64,000 bases of DNA, taken from the NCBI RefSeq assembly GCF_036088315.1, contig NZ_CP107996.1, forward strand, positions 6,313,001 to 6,377,000, in the 5' to 3' direction. The notes beneath the pieces are model-generated. The model saw only the letters and a program-made list of their open reading frames with translations, was not told the origin of the DNA and did no database searches. Below, piece after piece: positions 1-8,612 of the stretch; position 1 is the first letter of the stretch, and every line of letters starts with the position of its first letter. Both the position numbers and the translations under genes were made by a program. The DNA comes from Streptomyces sp. NBC_00344. GTDB lineage: Bacteria > Actinomycetota > Actinomycetes > Streptomycetales > Streptomycetaceae.

Positions 1-370
1 CGACTGGGCGGTGCGGGACCAGGTGAAGGCCGGTGCGCAGATCATCTCCGTACCGAGCAACAACGCCACCTTCGACCGCAGCGAAATGACCTACCAGCAG
101 CTCGCCATGTCGCGGGTGCGGGCCGTCGAGCACAGCAGGGCCGTGATGGTCCCGGTCACCACGGGCGTCAGCGCGGTCATCAGGCCCGATGGATCGATCG
201 CGCAGAAGACCAGGATGTTCACCGCGGACGCCCTGGTCGCGAATGTCCCCAAACGTTCTTCGCAGACCCCGGCCACCCGCCTCGGCACGCTGCCCGAGTG
301 GCTGCTCGTGGCACTCGCCGCGGCCGGCGTCGGCTGGGCGGTGACCCGCACCGTGAAGTCGCGCGGGTAG
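1..370 (+). CDS. lnt: Apolipoprotein N-acyltransferase, C-terminal part
   Basis: Only the end of this gene lies in the window; the frame is open from base 2 to the TAG at 368-370. The peptide carries the carbon-nitrogen hydrolase end of Lnt: the GAQIISVPSNNATF stretch is the typical environment after the catalytic cysteine, followed by the EHSRAVMVPVTTGVSAV segment. A hydrophobic helix near the end (WLLVALAAAGVGWAV) is the last membrane span of the family. Lnt adds the third acyl chain to lipoproteins at the outer face of the cytoplasmic membrane. The missing N-terminal part prevents checking the catalytic Glu, Lys and Cys. Confidence 0.85.
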   Translation, partial: DWAVRDQVKAGAQIISVPSNNATFDRSEMTYQQLAMSRVRAVEHSRAVMVPVTTGVSAVIRPDGSIAQKTRMFTADALVANVPKRSSQTPATRLGTLPEWLLVALAAAGVGWAVTRTVKSRG

Positions 371-389
371 CGGCGATTAGGGTCTGACC

Positions 390-869
390 ATGGCTACTCC
401 CGACTTCATCCGTGAGATCCGCGCGACCGCAGGCCACCAGCTTCTGCTGCTGCCCGGGGTGAGCGCCGTCGTCCTCGACGACGCGGGGCAGGTGTTGCTC
501 GGCCGTCGGGCCGACACCGGGAAATGGTCGATCATCGGGGGCATCCCCGAACCGGGCGAACAGCCCGCGGACACAGCCGTCCGTGAGGTCTACGAGGAGA
601 CAGCCGTACGGTGCGTGCCGGAGCGGGTGATCCTCGTACAGGCGCTCAAGGAGATCGAGTACCCCAACGGCGACCACTGCCAGTTCATGGACATCAGCAT
701 GCTCTGCAGGGCGACCGGCGGCCGGGCGCGGGTCAACGACGACGAGTCCCTCGACGTGGGCTGGTTCGCTGTGGACGCACTTCCCGAGCTGGCGGAGTTC
801 GCGCTGACCAGGATCAAGCAGGCGCTCGCCGTCGAACCCACCTGGTTCGCACCCGCGTCGACCCGGTGA
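390..869 (+). CDS. Nudix hydrolase
   Basis: A 159-residue protein with a Nudix box at about residues 51-73 (GIPEPGE, seven residues, then REVYEETAV). The signature is complete except that the last glycine is alanine (A72). Nudix enzymes cleave nucleoside diphosphates linked to another group, using Mg2+ bound by the box glutamates. The sequence before the box (LLLPGVSAVVLDDAG) is the usual first strand. The length fits single-domain ADP-ribose or nucleotide-cleaning members; the substrate cannot be read from sequence. It starts 19 bases after lnt on the same strand, so the two may be co-transcribed. The ribosome site (AGGGTC) is weak. Confidence 0.9.
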   Translation: MATPDFIREIRATAGHQLLLLPGVSAVVLDDAGQVLLGRRADTGKWSIIGGIPEPGEQPADTAVREVYEETAVRCVPERVILVQALKEIEYPNGDHCQFMDISMLCRATGGRARVNDDESLDVGWFAVDALPELAEFALTRIKQALAVEPTWFAPASTR

Positions 870-1006
870 AACCCGGTCCGGGCGCCTCCGCCCGGACGGC
901 CGCGCCGCCGGCGCCTCCCTCCCGCTGAGCCGCGCGGGCCCGGTTCTCCGCCGCGCCCGGCGGCTCTTTCGCATCCCCTGCGGAAGACCTTGTCCTTCCT
1001 CTAGGC

Positions 1007-1024
1007 GTACCGACCAGTCGGTAC
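1007..1024. promoter_or_regulatory. TetR-type operator palindrome
   Basis: GTACCGAC-CA-GTCGGTAC is a perfect inverted repeat with 8-base arms, about 90 bases before the MFS gene at 1115. Palindromes with an ACCGAC/GTCGGT core are typical of TetR/AcrR operators in actinomycetes. No TetR gene is adjacent, so the regulator is unknown. Confidence 0.6.
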
Positions 1025-1114
1025 TACTCTCTGGCCACACTCTCGGAGCCGGGCCGCCGTGCCCAGGCCGCCCCGATGCAGCGCACCCGGTTTCTGTGAC
1101 GCCCAGGAGGTCGC

Positions 1115-2821
1115 ATGTCCGTCGCCCCGACGCCCTTCGATGCCGAGAGGCCCGCACCGGACGTGCCGGCTGCCGGCTCCCGCGGCCCGCTCTCCCGGCT
1201 CTACCGCCGTGACCTGGCGGAGTACCCGCCGACCGGACGGCGGATGGGATATCTGGCGATCGTTGTCGTCACCACGGTCGTGCTCTATTACATGCTGTAC
1301 ATCCAGTACGCCGTGGCCACGTCGATCATCACGCACTTCCACATGACGTACCCGTACTTCATCTGGGTCTCGGTGATCGGCAACGCCATCGGGGCCTTCG
1401 CCTCCCTGCTCGCCGGTCTCGCCGACCGGTGGGGACGGGCGAATCTGGTGGTGTACGGGCTCCTGGTGGCCGCACTGCTGGTCTTCTTCGGGCTGCCGAA
1501 CGCGTCGAGCAAGACCGCCTATCTGGTGCTCTTCGCACTCGTGAGCTTCATCGAGGGCATCGTTCTGGTGGCCACGCCGGCACTGATCAGGGACTTCTCA
1601 CCGCAGCTCGGGCGTGCCACCGCGATGGGCTACTGGACGATGGGCCCGGTCGTGGGCAGCCTGGTGGTCACCACGGTCACCAGCAACACCCTCTCCTCGT
1701 CCAGCTGGCAGGACGAGCTGCGCTACTCGGCCGCCGCCGGGCTGGTCGTCTTCGTCGCGGCGTTCTTCGCACTGCGGGAGCTCTCGCCGGGGCTGCGGGA
1801 TCAGATCATGGTGAGCCTGCGGGACCGTGCTCTGGTCGAGGCCCGCGCCAAGGGGATCGACCCGGAGTCGGTTCGGCGCGGGGAGTGGCGGCACATGCTC
1901 CGCCTGGACATCCTGGGTTCCGCCTTCGCCATCTCCGCGTTCCTGCTCCTGTATTTCGCGGCGGTCGGCAACTTCGTCGTCTACTTCGCCACCAACTACG
2001 GCTTCAGCGAGCAGCGCACCAACGGGCTGGCCAACTGGTACTGGGCGGCGAACGCCATCGCTCTGGTGCTGGTGGGGCTGCTCTCGGACCGGCTGAAAGT
2101 GCGTAAGCCCTTCATGATCGCAGGTGGTGTCGGCACCGTGGTGGCCACGGCGGTCTTCGCCACGCGCGCCACCCATGCGGGCACCGGTTACTACACCTTC
2201 GCCTGGTTGTTCATCGCTATCGGTGTGTTCAGCGGGATCGCCTACGCGCCATGGATGGCGAGCTTCACCGAGACGGTGGAGAAGCGCAATCCGGCGGCGA
2301 CAGCGGCGGGGCTTGCGGTGTGGGGCTGGACCATCCGCATCGTGGTCGCCGTTTCGTCGGCCTGCATCCCGGCGGTTGTCACCTCCGTCACCCCTCTGGT
2401 GGAGCACGGCGCCCAGGTGACCGCGGCGCAGACCCAGGCAGGGCCCGCGCTGGCAGTGGTCCGGGCCCATCCGCAGCTCTTCGCGGAGATGGGCAAGTAC
2501 ACCCCCGCGACCATGCCGGCCGCCCTCGGAGCCCGCGCCGTCAAGGAGGTCGGCCCCGCGGACCTGGCCCTGGTGCAGAAGGCACAACCGCAGCTCAAGG
2601 TGTTGCAGGAGTACGGCCCGCGGGTGCAGAAGGCAGCCGAGGACGGGCCCGGTGAATGGCGCACCTGGTGGTGGATCTGTGTCGGCGGCCAAGTTCTCTT
2701 CCTGCCCTTCGTCTTCGTGATGGCGGGCCGGTGGAGCCCGAAGAAGGCACGCCAGGACGCCGAGGAACATCAGCTGGCGGTCGACCGCGAGATGGCGGCT
2801 CTGGCCTCTGCCGAGGTCTGA
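1115..2821 (+). CDS. MFS transporter
   Basis: A 568-residue major facilitator superfamily permease. About twelve hydrophobic spans are visible in two blocks. The loop between spans 2 and 3 carries the MFS signature GLADRWGRANLV (about residues 101-112), and a second-half copy LLSDRLKVRKPF follows. The N-terminus has about 45 hydrophilic residues before the first span. There is an unusually long hydrophilic insert of about 90 residues (A/Q/K-rich, roughly 430-515) between the last two spans. The ATG is preceded by AGGAGG at about 1104. The substrate cannot be assigned. The perfect palindrome at 1007-1024 suggests control by a TetR repressor, as for drug or metabolite exporters. Confidence 0.85.
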   Translation: MSVAPTPFDAERPAPDVPAAGSRGPLSRLYRRDLAEYPPTGRRMGYLAIVVVTTVVLYYMLYIQYAVATSIITHFHMTYPYFIWVSVIGNAIGAFASLLAGLADRWGRANLVVYGLLVAALLVFFGLPNASSKTAYLVLFALVSFIEGIVLVATPALIRDFSPQLGRATAMGYWTMGPVVGSLVVTTVTSNTLSSSSWQDELRYSAAAGLVVFVAAFFALRELSPGLRDQIMVSLRDRALVEARAKGIDPESVRRGEWRHMLRLDILGSAFAISAFLLLYFAAVGNFVVYFATNYGFSEQRTNGLANWYWAANAIALVLVGLLSDRLKVRKPFMIAGGVGTVVATAVFATRATHAGTGYYTFAWLFIAIGVFSGIAYAPWMASFTETVEKRNPAATAAGLAVWGWTIRIVVAVSSACIPAVVTSVTPLVEHGAQVTAAQTQAGPALAVVRAHPQLFAEMGKYTPATMPAALGARAVKEVGPADLALVQKAQPQLKVLQEYGPRVQKAAEDGPGEWRTWWWICVGGQVLFLPFVFVMAGRWSPKKARQDAEEHQLAVDREMAALASAEV

Positions 2822-2834
2822 CCGGCAGCCCATC

Positions 2835-2879
2835 CGGCTCCGCCGTGCCGCGCAGCAGCTGCGCGGCACGGCGGAGCCG
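2835..2879. terminator. Bidirectional hairpin terminator
   Basis: Two perfect 21-base arms (starting CGGCTCCGCC and ending GGCGGAGCCG) enclose a 3-base loop. It lies between the convergent MFS and PaaX genes and can end both transcripts. There is no long T-run, as is common in high-GC genomes. Confidence 0.9.
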
Positions 2880-2895
2880 TTGCCCGCGCGGCCGG

Positions 2896-3756
2896 TCAGC
2901 GGGCCAGACTCGTCGTCACGTAGTCACGGGCATCCGACTCCAGGCGGGTCTGCAGGGTGAAGAACAGATCCGCGGCCCGGATACCGATCCAGTCGGCAGG
3001 AAGCAGTTCCTGGGGCAGCCCGGGGTCGAGATAGGGAAGCTGCCGCCAGTCGGTCAGCACACGGACGTAGTCGACGAAGGCATCCCGGCCACCCCTCCCC
3101 GGGGGCCCTGGCGCGCGTTCCGGAACTGCGGCGTGTTTCTGCACGAACTCGCCGTAGTGCAGTTCCAGCCGGCCGAGGTCCCACCACTGCCCGACCTTGT
3201 CCCCGAGGTTCTGGAAGGCCAGATGGTCGGCGCGGAACAGATCCGCGTAGCCGTCCAGCTCCAGACGGCGCAGCATCTCGGCCGTGGTGTCGTAGAGATG
3301 GGCGGGAGCGATATGGACGCCCGAAGAGGCCGTACCGAACCCGAGCCGGGCCAGCCGGGAACGCAGCAGGTGCCGCTTACTGCGTTCCGACTCCGGTACG
3401 GAGAACACGGCCAGCAGCCAGCCGTCGGCAAGGGTCGCCCGCTGCCGCCGGAAGATCCGGTGGTCTCCCTCCCGCAGCACCGCGATGCCCTCGTCGGAGA
3501 GCGCGTAGCCCGCCGCGCCGTCCCGTCGTTCGGCCTGCAGGATGCCCCGCCGTTTGAGCCGGGAGATGGAGGACCGCACGGCGGGTGCGTCGATGCCCAG
3601 ATCCGACAGCAGGCTGATCAGGGACGCCACGGAGAGCCATCCGCCCTCGGTCCTGGAGTACAGGCCGTACACCGTCACGATGAACTGACGAGGCTGCGCG
3701 GAAGCCGGGTGCGCCTCCCCCTTCATGGGGTCGTCTGCTTCTGCCGCGATCGTCAC
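2896..3756 (-). CDS. PaaX family transcriptional regulator
   Basis: About 286 residues. The N-terminal winged helix contains RQFIVTVYGLYSR and the recognition region IDAPAVRSSISRLKRRGIL. This is followed by the middle domain and the PaaX C-terminal domain (YADLFRADHLAF...WWDLGRLELHY). The length matches PaaX, the phenylacetyl-CoA-responsive repressor of Escherichia coli and its actinobacterial relatives. I chose GTG at 3754-3756, preceded by GGGAG; ATG at 3724-3726 is an alternative 10 codons later. No phenylacetate genes are near, so the ligand is open. It converges on the MFS gene, with a shared terminator between them. Confidence 0.85.
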   Translation of the reverse strand: MTIAAEADDPMKGEAHPASAQPRQFIVTVYGLYSRTEGGWLSVASLISLLSDLGIDAPAVRSSISRLKRRGILQAERRDGAAGYALSDEGIAVLREGDHRIFRRQRATLADGWLLAVFSVPESERSKRHLLRSRLARLGFGTASSGVHIAPAHLYDTTAEMLRRLELDGYADLFRADHLAFQNLGDKVGQWWDLGRLELHYGEFVQKHAAVPERAPGPPGRGGRDAFVDYVRVLTDWRQLPYLDPGLPQELLPADWIGIRAADLFFTLQTRLESDARDYVTTSLAR

Positions 3757-3820
3757 ATCAACAGGATATCTCCCGCTCCGGGGGGTTCGTGGCTCCGCGG
3801 GGGAGGCCCCACGCCGCCGC

Positions 3821-4462
3821 TCAGCCGGCCGTACGCCGGATCTTGACCGTGTTGTCGGTCCGGGTGGCGGGCTCTCCGTCCGGGCCGTTCTGGATCCGCT
3901 CGTGCTCCTCGCTGACCAGTACCTCCCAGTCGCCGTGCGGGAGTTCGAGTGAGTCCAGGACTTCGCCGGGCGTGGGCAGAGGGGCCTCCTGATCCGATTC
4001 GCCCGCCCACGGGGGCCGGCCGGCATGTCCGACGATCAGCAGCACCCCGCCGGGGGCAACGGCCTGTACGGCCTCTCGCAGGATCCGTTCGCGCGGCATG
4101 TCACCGTGCGAGTGGAGGAACTGCGCGGACACGAGGTCGAAGACGCCGGCCGGGAATCCGGCGCCGAGATCGTGCTGCTGGAAGTCGATCAGGCCGGAAA
4201 CGCCGGCAGCCGCGGCGTGCTCGGCCGCACGGCCCAGGGCCACCCGTGAGATGTCGGTGGCCGTGACGGTCCAGCCCCGCCGGGCGAGCCAGATCGCATC
4301 CGCCCCTTCGCCGCATCCCAGGTCCAGGGCGGTGCCCGGCTTGAGCTCCGTTGTCTCGCGGACCAGGGCGGCATTGGGGTCTCCGCTCCAGATCCGTTCG
4401 CTCTCGCGGTAGCGGGCGTCCCAGAGGTCGGCTTCGGAGGCGGAGACGCTGTCGTCGGTCAT
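3821..4462 (-). CDS. Class I SAM-dependent methyltransferase
   Basis: A 213-residue protein with the Rossmann-type methyltransferase fold. Motif I is TALDLGCGEGADAIWLA (about residues 44-60), the acidic ribose-binding residue is in VTATDIS, and motif III is GGVLLIVGHAG. The N-terminus WDARYRESERIWSGDPN is typical of the tellurite-resistance TehB-like/UbiE-like branch in actinomycetes. The acceptor is unknown. The start has a GAGAGG ribosome site. The gene is divergent from the XRE-cupin regulator at 4614, which may control it. Confidence 0.85.
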   Translation of the reverse strand: MTDDSVSASEADLWDARYRESERIWSGDPNAALVRETTELKPGTALDLGCGEGADAIWLARRGWTVTATDISRVALGRAAEHAAAAGVSGLIDFQQHDLGAGFPAGVFDLVSAQFLHSHGDMPRERILREAVQAVAPGGVLLIVGHAGRPPWAGESDQEAPLPTPGEVLDSLELPHGDWEVLVSEEHERIQNGPDGEPATRTDNTVKIRRTAG

Positions 4463-4577
4463 CGGTGTGCCCTCTCTGGTGTCCTCATGGCAGGTGTCCT
4501 GCTGCCGGTGATCCTCACACCGGTCAGCATCGACAGGACCTGCATCCTCCGCGGATGCTCGTCCGCCGTCCCCTCAC

Positions 4578-4607
4578 TTGACAAATATTCTTGCCGGTAC
4601 GGCAAAT
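4578..4607 (+). promoter_or_regulatory. Promoter and likely operator of the XRE-cupin gene
   Basis: A consensus -35 TTGACA lies at 4578-4583, with GCAAAT as a weak -10 at 4602-4607 after an 18-base gap. Transcription would begin at about 4614, exactly at the ATG, which predicts a leaderless message. Overlapping the -10 is an inverted repeat TTGCC-GGTAC-GGCAA (4591-4605), a plausible autoregulatory site. Confidence 0.55.
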
Positions 4608-4613
4608 GGAGGC

Positions 4614-5234
4614 ATGGCGGACAACGACTTCGCGCAGGTGCTGACGGCTGTGGGTCCCCGGTTGCGTGCCCTGCGCCGGCAGCGGGGCACCACGCTGGCC
4701 CAGCTCAGCGCGGCGACCGGGATCTCACTCAGCACGCTGTCGCGCCTGGAGTCCGGGCAGCGCAGACCTACCCTGGAGCTTCTGCTGCCACTGGCGAAGG
4801 TGCACGGTGTCCCGCTCGGCGAACTCGTGGACGCACCGGAGACGGGCGACCCCCGGGTACACCCGCGCCCCTTCAGCCGTCACGGCATGACCATCATCCC
4901 GCTGACCCGTCATCTCGGCGGGCTGAGCGCCTACAAGCAGGTGCTCCCTCCGGGGAAAGGTGCCACCGGGGAGCTGGAGCAGCGGGTGCACGAGGGGTAC
5001 GACTGGCTCTATGTGCTCTCGGGCAGGCTCCGACTGGTCCTCGGCGCACACGATCTCGTCCTCACCGCGGGTGAAGCGGCCGAGTTCGACACCCGCACCC
5101 CGCACGCCTTCGCCAACGCGGGCACCGAACCGGTCGAATTCCTCAGTCTGTTCGGAAAGCAGGGCGAACGAATACATGTGCGCGCCCGCCCCACGGCCGC
5201 CCGCCCCACGACCGGAGGGAACAGCACGGCCTGA
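4614..5234 (+). CDS. XRE family regulator with cupin domain
   Basis: A 206-residue protein. An N-terminal helix-turn-helix spans about residues 10-65 (LRALRRQRGTTLAQLSAATG...LSRLESGQRRPT). A C-terminal cupin beta-barrel spans about 95-185 (LEQRVHEGYDWLYVLSGRLR, then GEAAEFDTRTPHAF). The HTH-cupin architecture is a common small-molecule-responsive repressor or activator. The ATG at 4614 has GGAGG only one base upstream, too close for normal use, while a consensus -35 sits where a leaderless transcript would require it. A TTG at 4578 would also be in frame but coincides with the -35. It is divergent from the methyltransferase. Confidence 0.85.
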   Translation: MADNDFAQVLTAVGPRLRALRRQRGTTLAQLSAATGISLSTLSRLESGQRRPTLELLLPLAKVHGVPLGELVDAPETGDPRVHPRPFSRHGMTIIPLTRHLGGLSAYKQVLPPGKGATGELEQRVHEGYDWLYVLSGRLRLVLGAHDLVLTAGEAAEFDTRTPHAFANAGTEPVEFLSLFGKQGERIHVRARPTAARPTTGGNSTA

Positions 5235-5240
5235 TCCGGG

Positions 5241-5885
5241 TCACTGCGGCCGGGGCGCTCCGTACCAGCGCCAGGTGTCCAGGCGTGGCCGGCCGGGCAG
5301 TTCACCGCGTCCGGTCGCCCACAGCAGGGTGGGCCAGGGCTCGGTGGATCGTGGTGCGTCGGGGAAGAGCCGCGCGAGAACCCGGGCGCACAGGCCGTCG
5401 GGTGCGGAGAACGCGAGCCCGAGGCCGTCGGCCAGATCGTGTGTGTGCACCAGGGTTTCGACGACTCCCATGGCCGCGAAGCCCTCCGGGTCCGAGACCC
5501 CGAAGCTGTGGTACGAGCGCACTGCTGCCGGTGTCGTACGCACCATCGCGACGAGCAGCGCACCGCTCGACTCCAGGACTTGCAACAGCCCGTCGGGGCC
5601 TGCCGCACGGTCCGCATGGACGGCGTTGGCCGGGCCACCGGGCCTGCGGCTCTCCCAGAGAAACGGCACTTCGGCATGCAACGGTGCGTTCTTGGGGCCG
5701 AGTTGGACAGCATAGGCGAAGAGATCGTCGCTCAGATGCTCGACGGTCTCCCAGCAGTCCCAGTCCAGTGAACCGGCCTTGCGGTCCCAGCCGGACGGCG
5801 GCGCAGCGCGCAGTGTGTCCACGGCGAGCCGGACGGCTCGGTCGAGGTCGTCCGCGGTGACGGGGGCGTCAATTGTTCGGGGCAT
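5241..5885 (-). CDS. Mycothiol-dependent maleylpyruvate isomerase-like protein
   Basis: A 214-residue member of the DinB-like/MDMPI N-terminal family. The start LDRAVRLAVDTLRA, the WDCWETVEHLSDDLFAYA helix and the ETLVHTHDLADGLGL metal-site motif (histidines about residues 148-150) are characteristic. Such proteins bind a divalent metal through histidines on a four-helix bundle and use mycothiol, the actinobacterial thiol. The substrate is unknown; most paralogues are not true maleylpyruvate isomerases. It ends 6 bases from the end of the convergent XRE-cupin gene. The start lacks a clear ribosome site; TACGGT lies 7 bases upstream, so the transcript may be leaderless. Confidence 0.8.
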   Translation of the reverse strand: MPRTIDAPVTADDLDRAVRLAVDTLRAAPPSGWDRKAGSLDWDCWETVEHLSDDLFAYAVQLGPKNAPLHAEVPFLWESRRPGGPANAVHADRAAGPDGLLQVLESSGALLVAMVRTTPAAVRSYHSFGVSDPEGFAAMGVVETLVHTHDLADGLGLAFSAPDGLCARVLARLFPDAPRSTEPWPTLLWATGRGELPGRPRLDTWRWYGAPRPQ

Positions 5886-5953
5886 GGGAGGAACCGTAAC
5901 GCGGTCGGTCTACCATGACTCCCGCCCATGTGCCGCTGCGTCAGGAGGCCGGT

Positions 5954-7171
5954 GTGCCGGAACGGAGATTGCCAGGTCTTTCGGCGCGCGCAGTCACCGC
6001 GGGCGGCGGTGCGCTGGCTCTCGCGCTGACGCTGGCCGCCGTGGCCGCGGGTCTGCTGACCGCACCGCAGCAGCGCGCCGGAAGGACTGCGGACGGTATG
6101 CGGCACACCCGTGTCGTGGCCTCGGCCGGGGGCTGTGGAGCCGGCTGGGACGATCCCCGCCCCGGAACCCAGGTCTTCGATGTGCACAACACATCGAGCA
6201 CCCCCGTCGAGGTGTACCTGAAGAACGTGCACAGCGGCGCCGTGTACGGCGAGGTGGAGGGGCTCGGCCCGGGCACAAGCCGCCCGCTGCGGGCCGACGT
6301 CGGTGGAGGCGCCTACGCGTTCGCCTGCTTCCCGGACGACGGCGTACCCGTCACCGGACAGACGGTACGGGTGAGCGGCGGTGCGCCCGGCAGCGGCGGT
6401 CCGGCGGCCGTTCCGGTGAGCGGGCACGATCTCATCCCTCCGACCCTGAGCTACCAGAAATGGGTGACCGGCCGGATGGGTGCCCTCGTCGACGCCACCG
6501 TGAGGCTCGGCGACGCGATCAGGTCGGACGACCCGGCGGGTGCACGCAGGGCATGGCTCTCCGCCCACCTGATGTACGAACGGATGGGCGCCGCGTACGG
6601 TGCGTTCGGTGACGCCGACGGGGCAATCAACGGGACCACCGCAGGCCTCCCCGGTGGTGTGCGGGACAAGGGTTTCACCGGGTTCCATCGCATCGAATAC
6701 GGCCTGTGGCACGGCGTATCGCCGGCGGCGCTGCGCCCGTTCGCGGACCGGCTGGTCAAGGACGTACGCACGCTGCGCGCCGACTGGACCCGGGCCCGGA
6801 TGGACCCCCTGGACCTCGGCCTGCGTGCGCACGAAATCCTGGAGAACACCGTGCAGTTCGAGCTGACCGGCCGCACCGACTACGGCAGCGGCAGCAACCT
6901 TGCGACCGCCCGCGCCAATCTCGACGGGACGCGTGTCGTGCTCGCCCGGCTGCGCCCCCTGCTCGCCGGCCGCTACCCGGAGCTGAAGCGGCTCGCCGGG
7001 GAACTGGACCGAACACAGCGCGTTCTCGACAGCCATCACCACAACGGGCGGTGGACGTCTCTCGGCAAGCTCAGCCGCCCGGATCGCGAGAAGGTGAACG
7101 CCGCGTTGGGCCGGCTGGTGGAACGGCTGGCGGACGTCGCCGCCCTCTGCGACGTACGGAGGTCGTCATGA
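5954..7171 (+). CDS. efeO: Iron uptake protein EfeO (cupredoxin + M75 domain)
   Basis: A 405-residue secreted protein. A signal/anchor segment (GGALALALTLAAVAAGLL) is followed by a cupredoxin-like domain at about residues 50-150 (RVVASAGGCGAGW...YAFACFPDD) and an M75 imelysin-like domain from about 160. The latter carries the hallmark GFHRIEYGLWHG at about 245 (the HxxE metal site) and HEILENTVQFELTGRTDYGSGS. EfeO binds iron for the EfeUOB ferrous uptake system. I chose GTG at 5954 because AGGAGG precedes it by 5 bases; an in-frame ATG at 5915 has no such site. The stop overlaps the efeB ATG (ATGA), so the two are translationally coupled. No efeU permease is in the window. Confidence 0.9.
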   Translation: MPERRLPGLSARAVTAGGGALALALTLAAVAAGLLTAPQQRAGRTADGMRHTRVVASAGGCGAGWDDPRPGTQVFDVHNTSSTPVEVYLKNVHSGAVYGEVEGLGPGTSRPLRADVGGGAYAFACFPDDGVPVTGQTVRVSGGAPGSGGPAAVPVSGHDLIPPTLSYQKWVTGRMGALVDATVRLGDAIRSDDPAGARRAWLSAHLMYERMGAAYGAFGDADGAINGTTAGLPGGVRDKGFTGFHRIEYGLWHGVSPAALRPFADRLVKDVRTLRADWTRARMDPLDLGLRAHEILENTVQFELTGRTDYGSGSNLATARANLDGTRVVLARLRPLLAGRYPELKRLAGELDRTQRVLDSHHHNGRWTSLGKLSRPDREKVNAALGRLVERLADVAALCDVRRSS

Positions 7172-8472
7172 CCGACAGCACGGCGGCAGGAGAGGGCAGC
7201 GAGGGCGGGACCGCTGCCGCGGCGCCCGGGGAGGTACAACGGCGCGGTTTCCTGCGCCGCGCGGCCGCCGGTATCGGGGGGACGGTGGCCGCCGCCGGTC
7301 TGGTCGGTGCGGACCGCCGGGCCATCGGCGCCCCGGCCGGCCAGGCCGGGAACACCGCTACCGCCATGCCCTTCCACGGGGCACATCAGGCGGGTGTGCT
7401 TCCTGCGCCCCAGCGCAGCACCGCGTATGTCTCCTTCGACGTCACCGCCGGCGGCAGGGCCGAACTGGCGGAGCTGCTGCGTACGGTCACCGACCGGGCC
7501 CGTTCCCTGGTGCGGGGAGGCACACCGCCTCCGGCCGGCATCACCGCGCCACCCACCGACTCGGGGATTCTCGGCCCCCAGGTGCCCGCCGGCTCCCTCT
7601 CGGTCACCGCGGCGGTCGGCGCCTCGCTCTTCGACGACCGGTTCGGCCTGGCCGGCCGGAGACCACGACGGCTGACCACCATGAAGCCGTTCCCCGACGA
7701 CGATCTGGACGGCGACTGGTGTCACGGGGATCTGAGTCTGCAGTTCTGTGCCGACAGCCAGGACCGGGTGCTGCACGCGCTGCGTGACATCGCCCGGCAC
7801 ACCCGGGGCGGACTTCAGGTCCGCTGGCGCATCGACGGATTCACCAGCCCGCCCCGCCCTTCGGGCACCCCGCGCAATCTGATGGGGTTCAAGGACGGCA
7901 CCGCCAACCCCGATGTGCGTGACGCGCGCGAGATGGACCGGCTGGTGTGGGTGCGGGCGCACTCGGGGGAGCCGGCCTGGGCGACCGGCGGGAGCTATCA
8001 GGTGGTGCGGCTGATCCGGATGCTGGTGGAGTTCTGGGACCGGGTCTCGATCACGGAGCAGGAGCGGATGTTCGGCCGCAACCGGGAAACGGGGGCGCCG
8101 CTGGACGGCAACCGGGAAGGCGACATGCCCCACTACGCCCAGGACCCAAAGGGCGATGTGATCCCGCTCGACAGTCACATCAGGGCCGCCAATCCGCGTA
8201 CCCCCGGGGCCGAGGAGCAGCGGCTGCTGCGGCGGGCGTACAACTACGACCGGGGAACGGACACCAACGGGAATCTCGACATGGGACTGCTCTTCTGCTG
8301 CTACCAGCAGGACCTGGCCAGGCAGTTCGAAACCGTGCAGAAGCGCCTGGCAGGTGAACCTCTGGTGGACTACGTCTCCCCGTTCGGCGGCGGCTACTTC
8401 TTCGCGCTGCCCGGTGTGCGAAACAGTGCCGACTGGCTGGGCCGGACACTTCTGGCGCCCGCAGAGGTGTGA
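7168..8472 (+). CDS. efeB: EfeB, Tat-exported Dyp-type haem peroxidase
   Basis: A 434-residue protein. A twin-arginine signal is visible at about residues 25-50 (VQRRGFLRRAAAGIGG, then a hydrophobic stretch). The Dyp-peroxidase signature GFKDGTANP is at about residue 240. The C-terminal core LDMGLLFCCYQQDLA lies before the end, with FFALPGVRN at the C-terminus. EfeB oxidises ferrous iron or removes iron from haem in the cell wall and hands iron to EfeO. It starts inside the efeO stop (ATGA overlap) and is clearly the second gene of the operon. A much longer open frame runs upstream through efeO but is only a shadow. Confidence 0.93.
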   Translation: MTDSTAAGEGSEGGTAAAAPGEVQRRGFLRRAAAGIGGTVAAAGLVGADRRAIGAPAGQAGNTATAMPFHGAHQAGVLPAPQRSTAYVSFDVTAGGRAELAELLRTVTDRARSLVRGGTPPPAGITAPPTDSGILGPQVPAGSLSVTAAVGASLFDDRFGLAGRRPRRLTTMKPFPDDDLDGDWCHGDLSLQFCADSQDRVLHALRDIARHTRGGLQVRWRIDGFTSPPRPSGTPRNLMGFKDGTANPDVRDAREMDRLVWVRAHSGEPAWATGGSYQVVRLIRMLVEFWDRVSITEQERMFGRNRETGAPLDGNREGDMPHYAQDPKGDVIPLDSHIRAANPRTPGAEEQRLLRRAYNYDRGTDTNGNLDMGLLFCCYQQDLARQFETVQKRLAGEPLVDYVSPFGGGYFFALPGVRNSADWLGRTLLAPAEV

Positions 8473-8612
8473 AGAACCGCTGGGGATAGAGAGTTTTTGA
8501 CGTCGGGTCACGCGCTCGGTGTTGACTTTCGTGCCATCGTGGTGCGGTCGAGCCGCCCTGAGTCACAGGCGCCTCATGGATGCACCCGGTCAGCACTGGA
8601 AGGTGGAACCGT

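Noticed and set aside
6706..8472. A 588-codon open frame continuous through efeO into efeB
   Set aside because: The first 154 codons are an R/A/P-rich shadow of efeO. EfeB begins at ATG 7168 with a proper Tat signal and ATGA overlap.
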